Shown in pieces: positions 37,219 through 49,100 of a stretch of DNA of 64,000 nucleotides (positions are counted from its first letter, which is position 1; every line of letters starts with the position of its first letter). Origin of the DNA: Solea solea (taxonomy: Eukaryota > Chordata > Actinopteri > Pleuronectiformes > Soleidae); NCBI RefSeq assembly GCF_958295425.1, contig NC_081154.1, forward strand, positions 1,426,001 to 1,490,000, written 5' to 3'. Position numbers and translations under genes: made by a program. A model generated the notes under the pieces. The model was not told the origin of the DNA, did not search any database, and saw nothing but the letters and a program-made list of their open reading frames with translations.

Positions 37219-39200
37219 GTTGGTACATTCCCGCCTCCTGCTTCTCTTTCAGCTCATCGCTTTGTCTTCATCTTTTTACAGCGTTTGCTTGGCACTCGGC
37301 ATCCACCATGATGCATCAGTGCCCTGCATCCTGGATTCTTCCTCCTTCAGGTGTTGGTGTTGTGCTGCATGAAAGCACTTGAACTTGCCTTTGATACATC
37401 AAAGTAGTAAGCACATCAGAGTTCTATTTAATCACACGTGACTGGACGGGGCGGTGTCGCATTGTTATAGACCATCTCACACCTGCAGATACTGCTCGTG
37501 TGTTGACGAGGCCCAGAAAGCGGACTCACATTAGACCTTGCACCTTCACCTTACCCTGAGGTCCTCCGGCCTCGGCATTTTAACCACTCCCTAAGCTAAG
37601 ACTAGAACCCCATGGTGAGGCAGCGTTCCAGCATGGAGCCTGCCAGAGAACCTGAGGACCACAGAGAATGTTGAGGCTCAAGATTTTCTATTTTAGATTT
37701 TGTGGCTGCACGGTGGGGTCCATGCACCTTACAGTGGTGGTGTCTGGCTCTTTGCCCAGCATGAGGTTGGGTTGTGGCTCCTTGGTGGGGGTGGCAGTTG
37801 GGAGTGATTCTGTTTTTATTATGTAAAGCACTTTGTGCTAAATTGTTTGCACAATACGTGCTCTATAAATAATGTTTGGTTGATTGATTGATAACGCTGA
37901 GTTCGATTTACATCGGATGCCGGGGATTTGGACTAGGAACCTCCAAGATGACCACGTTCTACTGTAAACAATAAATCTAATGAAATGCCTGATGTGAGTG
38001 AGTTTGACTGTCCACATTCACACCCACTGGCACTTGACCAGCAGCTTGTGGAGCTGCAGATAGCAACGTTTATCTGCAAAGGACGGCCCAAAACTTTATA
38101 ATATCATCTGCAGTAAAAAAAAAAAAAAAAAAAGCCTGACTCATGCTCCTTCTTCTTCTTCTTCTTCTTCTTAATCTCAGGTCAAAGTTCTTCATGACTC
38201 ATGCTGTGCATATATATTAAATGTGTTACCAATAATAATCTATTACAAAGTAAAGGGAAAACCTTTCCTTTGAAAAGATAACATAACTATGTTGCAATTT
38301 AGCAGTGTTGTCCTGTACAAATACTGTACTGTAACTTTACAATCAACATATTGTGACTTGGCAGTACTTTCCTGTACAAATCCTGTATTTTACCGTGACG
38401 CTATTATATTGCAGTACTTTGTGTATAGATACTGTACTTGACAAAAAATGCCATTACATTAGAGCGATTTAGCAGTATTTTGTGTACAAATTCTGTATTT
38501 TACTGTGACATCACAAAAATACATACCATTAGTGTTACTAAGCAATATTTTGTGTATAAATATTGCAGTTCACTTCACAAAAATGGCATATATTAGTGAT
38601 TTAACAGTACTTTGTGTATGAATACTGTATTTTACTGTGACTTCACATACAGTACATGGCATTATATTACAGTGATTTAGTAGTATTTTGTGTGCAAATA
38701 CTGTATTTTACTGTGACTCCACATACATGCCATTATATTACAGTGGTTTAGCAGTATATTGTGTATCAGTATTGTATTGGGTTGGGGTTATATACTACTG
38801 CCATACATTACTGTGATTTAGCAGTATTTTCTATAGTATAAATACTATATTCAACTGTATAAATCAAACCTTAAAAAAAATCACTTTGTTTACCATAATA
38901 GCCAGGATTTAAAAAAATATATATTTCATAGAATTTGAATGTGTACTTTGGTTGTATTATAAATATTATTACAATTAATAAGTTTTTTATTTTAAATTAA
39001 GCTGCTGGAATCACTTGTTTTTATTCATATCATTAATCATTATCATTTATTTTCTTTCCCCAATATAAAAACAAATAAGTGAAAAAGTTGGAAATTAAGA
39101 CTCATTCATGTATCAAATTTTCGAGCGGACATGTTTGACCCGCTGTTGACACGTGTGAAGTAGCAGATAGTGAACGCTGTGGTGTGGATCCACCTCCACA
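37219..39200. other. Intergenic region with LINE/SINE tail and AT-rich degenerate repeats
   Basis: At 37690-37890 a stretch ends 'aaagcactttgtgctaaatt' ... 'gtttggttgattgattgat', typical of a LINE/SINE 3' tail. From about 38310 to 38850 a degenerate ~85-bp unit recurs six or more times, built around 'gtgatttagcagtattttgt' and 'tactgtattttactgtgac'. No gene was seen. Confidence 0.6.
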
Positions 39201-39209
39201 CCCTGCACT

Positions 39210-39243
<34 letters not shown>

Positions 39244-39485
39244 TGATAACAGCAACAGCTGACCTCACACACACACATACACACACAGGAATTTAGTATT
39301 TTCACTGCATTTACATTAAGTTTCCGGGTTGATGTGGAGGTAAAATGGTGGATTAACACCATTTTTCCACGCCTGCTGTAAATACCTCCTGTGACTTTTT
39401 TTTTACAATCGTTTAAAATTTTTTATTTATTCATCTTTTGTTGAGCTGAAAACAACAACAACAACAGCAAGAAGAAGAAGCTGTG
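39197..39485 (+). promoter_or_regulatory. Presumed alpha-globin-1 promoter region
   Basis: Upstream of the first alpha-globin start are a CACACCC-like site (about 39197), a (CTG)n run at 39210-39242, a GATA site (ctgataac at about 39243) and a CAGCTG E-box about 7 bp on. GATA and CACCC sites are the usual erythroid promoter elements. I see no clear TATA box. Confidence 0.4.
39210..39242. repeat. (CTG)n triplet repeat
   Basis: About eleven uninterrupted CTG units about 250 bp upstream of the first alpha-globin gene. Confidence 0.95.
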
Positions 39486-39931
39486 ATGCTTTCAAAGAAA
39501 GAGAAGGAGCTGATAATAGAAATATGGGAGAAACTGACTCCTGTGGCTGCAGACATCGGCTCAGACGCTCTCCTTAGGTAGGTGACAACTCTGGTGTTTA
39601 TGTAATTATATGTACATTCATTAGAGATTTGTCAATTTGAAGTGGTTAAATGGACAGATCAGTTCAGGTTTTTTGGAGTATGAGTCAGTGTGTTATATAC
39701 GGTACATGTTTTTGGAGACAGAAACAAGAGAAACAGAACAAAACAGTTCGATTTTTTTTGTAGTAATGTGAACGGAGACAGCAGAGACGACGTGTTGTTA
39801 AAGGCCCAGATTTTACTTGAAAGCTATATTTTGAAGGGTATCATTTGGTCAAACAACCTTTTTCTATTACACAGTAGAGCTTTATTGTGTGTTTTAGTAA
39901 AGAAAATAACATATATATATATAAAAATATG

Positions 39932-39963
<32 letters not shown>

Positions 39964-42900
39964 TATATATATACACATATATATATATATATATATGTTA
40001 AATGAAAAAGGTGTAAGGATACTTAATATAAATATTCCTAATTGAAAAAAACAGCTAAGACTCAGGCACAGGAATGAGGAACACAAGGGCAACGTCGCAA
40101 AAGTCACAACACCCACATGTAAATATCCAGTCTGTAGCCACTTTATTAGGGACACGTGACGCCTAACGAAGTGACAGACGGATACAAACAGTTGGACTCT
40201 GACAACACCAACATGTGTCCATGGTATGTTTCACAAGTGGACTGTTTAGTGGTTTTAATAGTTATTACACAGAAAATCCTCAAGGGGGCGACAGAAGTCT
40301 AAAGCACTGGAGCTTTAATAACAGTTATAATATATTCATATTTATGAATTCAAAACCTTCCCATAAAGTGGTAGTAAGGAACATTTTAAAGTAATGCCTC
40401 TTTAAGCGTCATGAACAGGGCCTATAGTGGAAAAGGAACTTGACTTGTAACTGAAGGGTTGAATCCTGTCAAGTCAAAGGCTGGGGTAACTCTGAGGAAG
40501 GTTCCAATACCTCATTGCTCCCTTCCGATTGGATAAAGCCCGGATAAATGGACATCAGCCGTATAAAATCAAATACATGTATGTGGATCATTGAGGAATG
40601 AATGAGGAAGAAGAGGGCTATTAAAGTGCAGCTTCTGCTATTTACATCGTTTCATTTTGTCAGTCTAAAAACGATCACTGTCAGAAATCCATCCCACATC
40701 CATCCAGACTTACCAGACTAACTTGTTCCTCCGTCTCCCACAGGATGTTCGCCTCTTATCCGGGCACCAAGACATACTTTTCCCACCTGGACATCAGCGC
40801 CCGCTCCCGTCACCTGCTCTTCCACGGGAAGAAGATCGTCCAGGCCATCACCGAGGGAGCCAAAGACATCAGCCAGCTGACCGTCACGCTGGCTCCCCTG
40901 CAGACGCTGCACGCCTACCAACTCCGGATAGACCCGATTAACTTCAAGGTGCAGGTCCTGCAATCTCACTTAAGACTTGAATGGTCAATGTAGGAAAATC
41001 ACAGGTGTAAATCAATGATTCCCAACCAGCTCTGAGGTTGTGAGGTGATTAAAATTAAAATTTGTGCATATTACATTGAGGAAATCCCAGTCACACACTC
41101 TATTAGACAATCACAACTCGGTATCACCCAATTTAAAACCCATATTTTTGGTCCACCTAGACACTTCTGTGACCATTACTGTGTAACCAAGTCCCATCAG
41201 GTCAGTTAACGGCTTTACAAAGACATTGATAAATGCCTGCAAGAAGAAAAACACCCTGTGTAGACAATACATGAGATTAAGGACAGAACAGTCAGGAATG
41301 AGATACAAACGATACAGGAACAAACTAAATAACATCCTAAATGATTGCAAGAAAGAATACTACAGAAAACATGAACTATACTAAAAAACTATGGGATATT
41401 CTAAACGATGTGATCAAAAACAAAGATTTAATGAATTCTTAGTCAATGTGGGGCTGAATCTGGCGAAGAACATTCCAGACTCACTTCTTCACTGGGACCA
41501 CTTTGATAAGGACAGAGACAGAAACCCCAGCACAATGTCTCTCACCCCAGCGAAGGACAGAGACATTAGACACCGGGTCAATAAATGCGTAGCAAAAACA
41601 TCCACGGATGTAGATGACCTCGACATCAAGCTAATTAAGAAAGTAATAGATGGAATCGTTTCACCTCTAACACACATCTGCAACCTGTCATTTCAAACTG
41701 GGACATTTCCAAAAGTAGTGCCATTGTTCAAGAAAGGTGACATACACAAATGTACTAATTACAGACCAGTCTCAATACTACCACAACTGTCAAACATTCT
41801 GGAGAAACTATTTAACGATAGGCTAGACAACTTCATTAACAAACACAATCTGCTATATATTATTTTGTGACTCTGAGTGTCACCTGATGCTGAAACATGT
41901 TTTTGTCAAAATGTCATAAGAAAAAGAAAAAGAAAAAAAAATTAGTATGATGAAATTATGTATTGTACGATGAAAATATGTATTCTGTGGGTATTGGGGG
42001 CGGGACCAGATAAACTTTTGCTTCTCCCGCTTTCCCTTTCGGTTATGTGTATTGTATGGACTACACTAAGATAATGTGTGATGATGAGTGAGCTAACTGA
42101 CCAAAATAAATAAACATACTGTACATACATACCTGATCACGTTCCTGTTCCTGTTGTCGGCATCTGTACAACAAAATATCACGTCTGAGAAAACATAAAA
42201 GTACTAAAGACCAGAGGGGACTCGAGTCACCTGACTTGACTCAAGTCTGAATTAAGTGGCAAATGTGAGGACTTGAGATTTACGTTGGTTTAAGACTGGA
42301 CTCGATTTAGACCTGAGTGAGATATTTACATTTTCTAATTTAGCATTTACAATTAGTTTTTGAGACACGAAGGTTAAGACTTGTAACTTGAAGGTTAAGA
42401 CTTGAGACTTGAAGGTTAAGACTTGAGACTCGAAGGTTAAGACTTGAGACTGACTTGAGACTTGAAGGTTAAGACTTGAGACTGACTTGAGACTTGAAGG
42501 TTAAGACTTGACACTCGAAGGTTAAGACTTGAGACTGACTTGAGACTTGAAGGTTAAGACTTGAGACTTGAAGGTTAAGACTTATGACTTGAGGTTTAAG
42601 ACTGACTTGAGACTGACTTGAGACTTGAAGGTTAAGACTTGAGACTGACTTGAGACTTGAAGGTTAAGACTTGAGACTGACTTGAGACTTGAAGGTTAAG
42701 ACTTGAGACTGACTTGAGACTTGAAGGTTAAGACTTGTGACTTGAGGGTTTAGACTTGAGACTGACTTGAGACTTGAAGGTTAAGACTTGAGACTGACTT
42801 GAGACTTGAAGGTTAAGACTTGAGACTTGAAGGTTAAGACTTGAGACTGACTTGAGACTTGAAGGTTAAGACTTGAGACTGACTTGAGACTGACTTGAGA

Positions 42901-43257
42901 CTTGAAGGTTAAGACTTGCCAAAATCTACTTTTCCTTACTGAGGAGTTGGTGACACTAGCTTCCTCGCTGTCACAGTGAGCTGATTTAGCATCAATTAGC
43001 ACAGTCATCAAGAACGACTGACGTCATGTGAAACAAATGAACCAGTAGATGTCGCTAACCCTCACAATGTGGACCGTGAACTGAGTCATTTAGCTGATTG
43101 TCGGTGTGTTTCTCTTGTCTTTCCTCAGCTCTTCTCACACTGTATGCTCGTCGCGCTGGCCTGTCACATGGGCGACGACTTCACAGCTGTCGCACATGCG
43201 GCCATGGACAAGTTCCTGTCGGCCTTCGCTGCCGTACTCGCAGAGAAATACAGATGA
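39486..43257 (+). CDS. Alpha-type globin 1 (alpha-D-like)
   Basis: An alpha chain of the haemoglobin tetramer. Exons: 39486-39577, 40744-40948 and 43129-43257 (92+205+129 bp), GT-AG, 141 residues. It starts MLSKKEKELIIEIWEKL and ends FLSAFAAVLAEKYR. Distal His58 (LLFHGKK) and proximal His87 (LQTLHAYQLRIDP) are present. It is one residue shorter in exon 1 and one in exon 2 than the alpha gene at 58169. This spacing, the ML start and HAYQLRIDPINFK resemble tetrapod alpha-D globins, so I read it as the alpha-D-type gene, often expressed early in development; that is inference. Intron 2 is 2180 bp, very long for a fish globin, and holds a LINE piece and a minisatellite. No coding damage is seen. 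Confidence 0.93.
39905..40000. repeat. (AT)/(CA) microsatellite in alpha-globin-1 intron 1
   Basis: TATATA runs interrupted by CACACACA. Confidence 0.9.
40428..40592 (+). mobile_element. tRNA-derived SINE, copy 2, in alpha-globin-1 intron 1
   Basis: It contains 'gaagggttgaatcctgtc' (B-box-like), 'ggctggggtaactctgagg' and 'attgctcccttccgattgga', in the order seen in the copies at 35453 and 52711, but diverged. Confidence 0.5.
41100..42135 (+). mobile_element. Non-LTR retrotransposon fragment (jockey/Rex-like LINE) in alpha-globin-1 intron 2
   Basis: An open frame at 41391-41870 encodes PKVVPLFKKGDIHKCTNYRP then VSILPQLSNILEKLFNDRLD, the start of a LINE reverse transcriptase. A further piece upstream at about 41225-41385 reads RLRTEQSGMRYKRYRNKLNN in another frame. 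The RT active-site region is deleted, and the sequence jumps to a 3' UTR with 'cttttgcttctcccgctttc' and 'ccctttcggttatgtgtatt', which recurs at 46326. It cannot be autonomous. Confidence 0.8.
42368..42918 (+). repeat. Minisatellite (GACTTGA-based) in alpha-globin-1 intron 2
   Basis: About 550 bp of irregular alternation of two modules: 'aaggttaagacttgagactt' (~21 bp) and an added 'gactgacttga' (11 bp). Units differ by a few bases. Confidence 0.95.
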
Positions 43258-44040
43258 GACCATGTGGAGAAGACATTTATGAGACATTTATGGTGTGAAA
43301 TGTATGTGTCTTCGAAATGAATTGTCATAGTAAAATGTGTATAAATAAAATATTATTATATTATATTATATTATACTATAAATAAATCGTTATGGGTTAA
43401 GGATGAATGACCGACGTTATCAGACTTTGAGTGAAATGTATCCATTTTTTGACTAAGTTTTTAATTTTTAAGGCAGTTTAATTTACTACCCTCTTAAGTC
43501 ATTAAGGACAAACATGTCCACTGCCAAAAACTGTTATAAAAACTTTACAGATAAATAGCTTTTATTATTTTCATAGCAGTTTTTGAAAGTGCTTGTTCAA
43601 TTTTCAATAGAACATTGTGAAAAATATTTACCACACTTTTGAGTCAAGTGATTTATTCTCAATCAAGGTCGACTGAGAGTATGATGTTTTTTACTGATAC
43701 TGATTTATAGAAATCAAGGCTGATAATTGATGCCTCGTGTTGTATGTATTTTCAATAAAAATAATTTACAAAGTAGATATTAAACACATAAAACAGGTTC
43801 ATAAAAAAAGAAAAGAGAAAGAAACTTTTGAATGAAAAAATAAAATTTAGTGACTCAGCAACATTTATCAACAATTCATGTTTTTAGGGACTTAGATTTC
43901 ACATGTATATTTTGAATTCCTGCTGCCCATGACTATCAGAATGGTGAATGCAGGACAAAGTATTATTATTAAAGTAGTTCCCACATGTGCTTGGGAAAGG
44001 GGAGGGAGTTCCCTAAAGCTATGGCTGTGTTCCTTTAAAT
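43258..44040. other. Globin intergenic region with dispersed repeat
   Basis: The alpha-globin-1 polyadenylation signal AATAAA is near 43345. A dispersed repeat at about 43486-43640 ('aaaactgttataaaaacttt', 'acattgtgaaaaat') recurs at 45865-46040 and 46185-46315. At 43667 a remnant of the GGTCGACC MITE follows. Confidence 0.6.
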
Positions 44041-44042
44041 GT

Positions 44043-44749
44043 ACCGTATTTTTCGGACTATAAGTCGCTCCAGCTAAAAAATTAATAATGAAGAAGAAAA
44101 AAACATATATAAATCGCATTTTTGGGGGAAATTTATTGTATAAAATCAGACGTGAGAGGGAACTCGTCCATGTTAATAATATGATCCAGTGTCACGTTGT
44201 GCTTAATTACGTGCTTTTCAAGAAACTCACGGAAACTGTCGACCTTGGCTTGAGTCTGCTGGCAGTTTTTGAGACGTCGTTGCATGAAGCGGTCACACCA
44301 ACAAGATCCTCCCGCAAAGTCATTTATATTCCTCGCCTTGGCTTCTCCCGGCAGCACGTTGTTCCAGCACCTGTTTGTGAACGTGTTCCTCTCGCTGTTG
44401 TCGTCTAGCTTTTAGCTCGCGGTTAGCTGTGTTTGTTTCCATCATCTTCGTCAGTCCCTCACAAGTTTCTCTTTCTGCTGCTCGATGACAGTTTTCGGCT
44501 GCATATTTCACTACTTGCAGCTTGTAATTTGTAGAATATGATTTTCTTTTTCAGTCTTTCTCAGTAGTTCTTTTAAGTTGATGTTTAAATTTTAAATGTT
44601 CAGTGGTACAGGAGTAGCAGATACTGGCACACAAGCCTAGAGCGCCCTCTCGCGGCTGTCAGTGTGAAAATAAATGAAATGATGACGTGAAATGATATAT
44701 TTTAATATATATAAGTCGCAGGACCAGCCAAACCATGAAAAAAAAGTGA
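44043..44749 (-). mobile_element. Pogo/Tigger-like DNA transposon fragment
   Basis: The left end 'accgtatttttcggactata' followed by 'agtcgc' is the known terminus of a vertebrate pogo-type element. Minus-strand frames (44133-44357 and 44320-44511, offset by a frameshift) read GGSCWCDRFMQRR and HIINMDEFPL, the CENP-B-type DNA-binding and first DDE-domain motifs. The right end carries 'gcaggaccagccaaaccatg' but its terminal repeat is missing. The catalytic domain is absent, so it is a dead copy. Confidence 0.75.
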
Positions 44750-45260
44750 CAGTGTAGGACCCACAGATGCCGGTGAATATTAAATGAAGCCAAATAACAT
44801 CCACTTCCATTACATGTGCATGTAGAGCCCCCTGCTGGTTAGAACAGGAAGTGACCTGAGACGTCTCAGTCCAACGGCATCATTTTCTTTAAAATAAAGG
44901 TTCAAGGAAATGTATCTCATGTTCCACTTTCATAAATAAAAGCACAAGAAGAGTCACTGGTTTAAACGAAACAGTATCAATAAGTAACATTTAACACTGT
45001 TTTAAAAGGAACTTCTTCAAAATGTGTTTGTAGACATTCAACTGCAGAGGGCAGCATTGCACCTCTTAATGTACAACCTGCTGGAAACTTAGTGGAAAAA
45101 GAAGAAAAGTAGTGACTAGTTTTCTTCTTTCTATTACTGTCAGATTTACAGTGGTTGTTGATCATCAAACTGTATTATTTCATTAGGGGAAAAATACCAG
45201 GTAAAAAATATAACACATAATACAACACTATACAAAAAAGAATGAATATATATGTGTGTG

Positions 45261-45292
<32 letters not shown>

Positions 45293-45412
45293 CATATATA
45301 CATAGAAGAAAAAATAGAATAGAATATAAAATACAGACATTAAGGGACAATATGAGTGTATATATATATACGTATATACATATATACGGATGTATGTATA
45401 TGTATATGTATA

Positions 45413-45451
<39 letters not shown>

Positions 45452-46320
45452 ATACATATATATGTATACTTAATTACTAACAATTAAGTTCATCCAAAGT
45501 TAAGTTACTGTATATGAGGACCACCTGTTTACTCTCTAGGTTTCCATTTATTGTTTCCAGAGTTTGTCAACCACCTATTTTTAGTGTATGGGGGGGGGGG
45601 GTTCTGATAGAGGGTGGGGTCACTGAGCCTCTTCCCACTGAATGCACACCACTGATATTGTGTCAGCTGTTATCTGGTTTAGAGCTGTGGGTTTGAAGAC
45701 GCCTGGAAATAGGTGATGAGTCAAGCTTTGAATCCTCCTCTGAAACAATGACAGCAAGGCTGGTTAAAGTTTCCGTGCAACAAGCGTTATCAGACCTCCA
45801 CTGAGTGAAATATATACACAAGTTTTTTTTTTGTTTTGTTTTGTTTTTTATTTTAATTTACTACCGTCTTAAGTAATTAAGGATAAAAATGTCCACTTTC
45901 AAAAACTGCTATAAAAACTTTACAGATAATAGCTTATTATTTTCATAGCAGTTTTTGGAAATGCCTTTTCAATTTTCAATAGAACATTGTGAAAAATATT
46001 AACCACACTCTTGAGTCATTAGAGGACAGAAATGTCCACTTCCAAAAACTTTACAGATTAATATTTTTTTCTGCATAAATCTCGTAAGCAACTCCAACCC
46101 TGCTCAAAACTACCAAACATTCAATCATTTTCAGGATTTTAACCCTTCAAATGCCAGTTTGATTACTTGATGTCACATCAATTAAGTCTCTTAAGTCATT
46201 CCGGACAAAAAGTCTACTTTCAAAAACTGCTATAAAAACGTTACAGATGAATAGCTTTTATTATTTTCATAGCAGTTTTTAGAAGTGGACATTTTTGTTC
46301 TTCATGACTAAATAAGGTAG
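44750..46320. other. Globin intergenic region, AT microsatellites and dispersed repeats
   Basis: Contains TATA/CATA microsatellites at 45246-45306 and 45358-45470, a poly-G run at 45591-45601 and two copies of the 'aaaactgctataaaaacttt' repeat. No gene was seen. Confidence 0.6.
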
Positions 46321-46930
46321 ATTACTAGATAAGCTTTTGCTTCTCCCTTTTCCCTTTCGGTTATGTGTATTGTGTGAACTACACTACGATGATGTGAGAT
46401 GAGTCTAACTGACATGACCGAAATAAACATATAAATAAATGAATGGAGCACTTACTTTATTTATTTCTCGTATTGACTTGGTTTGTAGTCATATTTTGTG
46501 TCTAATCTTGTTGCTATAGCTGTAATAGATGTACAGGAAGGAGCATAGTGGTTGTGTTGATAACCAGGAAGGAATTAGCATGGATGGTGGTGGCTTGGTT
46601 GGGGGGGCGGTGCTGTTACTGTATGATTGTATTGCTGAAATAATGGGGAAAAAAATGTTAATCACAAAAAATCTGATTCTACACACAAACTAATAATGCA
46701 AAGTCAATATTTTGGCTCATCTTCTGACATATCCCCCAGCCACCCAACATTAGTATATATTATGTTATAAAATAACACTTTTTTTGTGGTTTTCATTTTC
46801 ACAATAGTGACATCAAGTAATCAAACTGGCAGTTGAAGGGTTAAAATCCTCAAAATGATTGAATGTTTGGTAGTTTTGAGCAGGGCTGGAGTTGCTTCTG
46901 AGATTTATACAGAAAAAAAATATAAATCAG
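46050..46930. repeat. Inverted pair of a ~125-bp repeat
   Basis: 46050-46175 ('caaccctgctcaaaactacc', 'aaacattcaatcattttcag') is found in reverse complement at 46800-46930. The two arms face each other across about 620 bp that include the LINE tail. Confidence 0.75.
46326..46440 (+). mobile_element. LINE 3' UTR fragment, second copy
   Basis: It contains 'cttttgcttctcccttttcc' and 'cggttatgtgtattgtgtga', matching the 3' end of the LINE at 41100-42135, and ends near 'ataaacatataaataaatga'. No coding part is present. Confidence 0.65.
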
Positions 46931-47620
46931 TTAAGTTTTTGGAAGTGTATATTTTCGCTGACGGTTAATTTTAGTGTGTGGTGTCTGTATAACTGTGTCT
47001 GTGTGTGCACTCACACAAGAAATATAGAGTAAAAACACTGTCACTTTTGCTTTAGTGGATATTTATGTCTTTGTCATCTTTTTCAGGAGGTGATTAGGAC
47101 AAATTTAGTCTCATCTTGGTTTGAGCATTGGGTTAAGTTTCAGTGCAACAGACTCATGTTACATATTTGTTGATGTGAAATGAGCGCCACAAAGTGATTT
47201 CTATCCATTTTGTGTCTTTTTAACCTTTCTGATGAAGTTAAATTGTTTCGTTTTTGTGTCTGTGTATGTACAAGTAAACCAGAGTAAAACACCTTGAATT
47301 TTGCATCTCATCTAGGTTTGATCTTCGGGTTTAAAGACGCCTGGAAATATGAGATAAGTCCATGTGTCACACTCCTCTACAACAATAGGGAGGTTTATAG
47401 TTCCACAGACTCATGGTACATTCGCTTTTAGTGTCATATAACCTTCCATTTTAGTTAAATAACTTAATTTTGTGTCTTAAAATGTTTGTGTTAAAGCAAG
47501 AAATAAAAAGAAAACCAGGTACATTATTGGTTGAATTGCCTTTTATTTCTCACTGAAGAAGATACATGACATGAGTCAGATGTTGAGGATCTTCTCCAGG
47601 TGTTGGAGGCTGCTGCACGT

Positions 47621-48225
47621 TCAGTGGTACTGTTTTCCCAGAGCATTCACCACCACAGCCAGGAACTTCTGGAAGGTGCCCTGGGTCTCTGCGGTGAAGT
47701 CGTCTCCCAGTTTGGCAGCGATTTCGATGGTCAAACAGTTGCCCAGCAGCTGTAGAAGAAAGAAGTTTCATGACTATTTTGGATTTGGAATAATAAATGA
47801 AAAAATATGAAAGAAGTGTGTGATTAAACTTTACCGTGAAGTTGTCGGGGTCGACGTGCAGCTTCTCAGAGTGCAGGGTGCTCAGCTCGGCATAGGTTTC
47901 CTTGATGTTGTCCATGTTCTTCACAGCGCGGTCCAGACCGTGGAGTATCTTGATTCCGTGAGCTGCGATGTTGGGGTTGCTCTTGATGGCGGCAGCATTG
48001 TAGAGGTTACCAAAGCCACCGAAATACCTCTGAGTCCAGGGGTAAACGATCAGACACCTGAGAAGAAACAATTGTCATGTGTTAAAACAAGAAAATACAG
48101 AGAATTTGTCAAAAAGTATAAAGTTGTGTGGACCTGGACAGAGCCTTGGGGCCGATGTCCTCATAGTCCAGGCTGGAGAAGATGCTGTTGATGATGCTAA
48201 GCTCTGATTCAGTCCAGACAACCAT
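47621..48225 (-). CDS. Beta-type globin 1
   Basis: A beta chain of haemoglobin. Exons: 48134-48225, 47835-48057 and 47621-47749 (92+223+129 bp), 147 residues, GT-AG. It starts [20 protein letters not shown] and ends ALGKQYH. Distal His64 (IAAHGIK), proximal His93 and Ser94 ([11 protein letters not shown]) are present. Introns are 76 and 85 bp. A polyadenylation signal lies at 47542-47547 (reverse TTTATT). Together with beta-2 it forms a head-to-head inverted pair with start codons 875 bp apart; the two proteins differ at only a few positions. MVVWT starts of this kind are common in larval fish beta globins, but the stage is not shown by sequence. Confidence 0.96.
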
Positions 48226-49100
48226 GACTGCTCTTAGGTGTTTTTTTCCCCTTGTGTTAAAAGAATAAGAAGCTGAGTAGAGCTTCAGTTCAACACCGGC
48301 GTCTTTTTAAATGTTTGAAGGCCACCACCGCCCTGAGGGAGCAGCAGCCTGTGATAGGCTGCAGATGAAGACTCTGAGATAAAGCCCCAACTTCTCCAGA
48401 AGGTTCTGGATGTTTCTACACTTCTGCATAATAGTTTCACAGTAAATGCATGACACTTTGCCCAAAATTCATTCCATGGCTCAACAGCGCCCCCTAAAGT
48501 CTGCATCTGCAACATGTTAGTCCAAGAACAGGTGCAGCCTTTAGGGGGCGCTGTTGAGCCATGTAATTTGCTAACTTCGTGTTGGATTTAGAAAATGTTT
48601 TTAACTTGTGAATATTCTTCTTTGATCATCATTTATCCATTTAAGTCTTTTTTCCCATAATTAAAACAGGCTTTCTGATTTTTTTTTCAGCTTCTTAAAT
48701 GTGAATATTTCCTGGTTTCTTTGCTCCATGTAACAAAGAAATAATTAAAACCTAATCATTTTGGTTTGTGTACAAAAACAAACATGAGAACATCATCATC
48801 ATTTACAGGAGAAACAACGATCAACATTTTTCAAAATGATTGTGACATTTTACGGACCAAACAAGTACTCGATTAATTGAGAACTGCTGACTAATTTTTC
48901 AGAAGTGTAGAAACATCCAGAACCTTCTGGAGAAGTTGGGGCTTTATCTCAGAGTCTTCATCTGCAGCCTATCACAGGCTGCTGCTCCCTCAGGGCGGTG
49001 GTGGCCTTCAAACATTTAAAAAGACGCCGGTGTTGAACTGAAGCTCTACTCAGCTTCTTATTCTTTTAACACAAGGGGAAAAAAACACCTAAGAGCAGTC
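48226..49100. promoter_or_regulatory. Shared divergent promoter region of beta-globin 1 and 2
   Basis: Each side has an identical TATA-like 'catttaaaaagac' (reverse at 48301-48313, forward at 49013-49025). About 70 bp further out is an AGATAA GATA site (forward arm, reversed, at 48944-48949), with a second GATA near 48970. Between the arms (48428-48900) lie a palindromic 'tttagggggcgctgttgagc' pair and a dispersed fish repeat. Confidence 0.65.
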
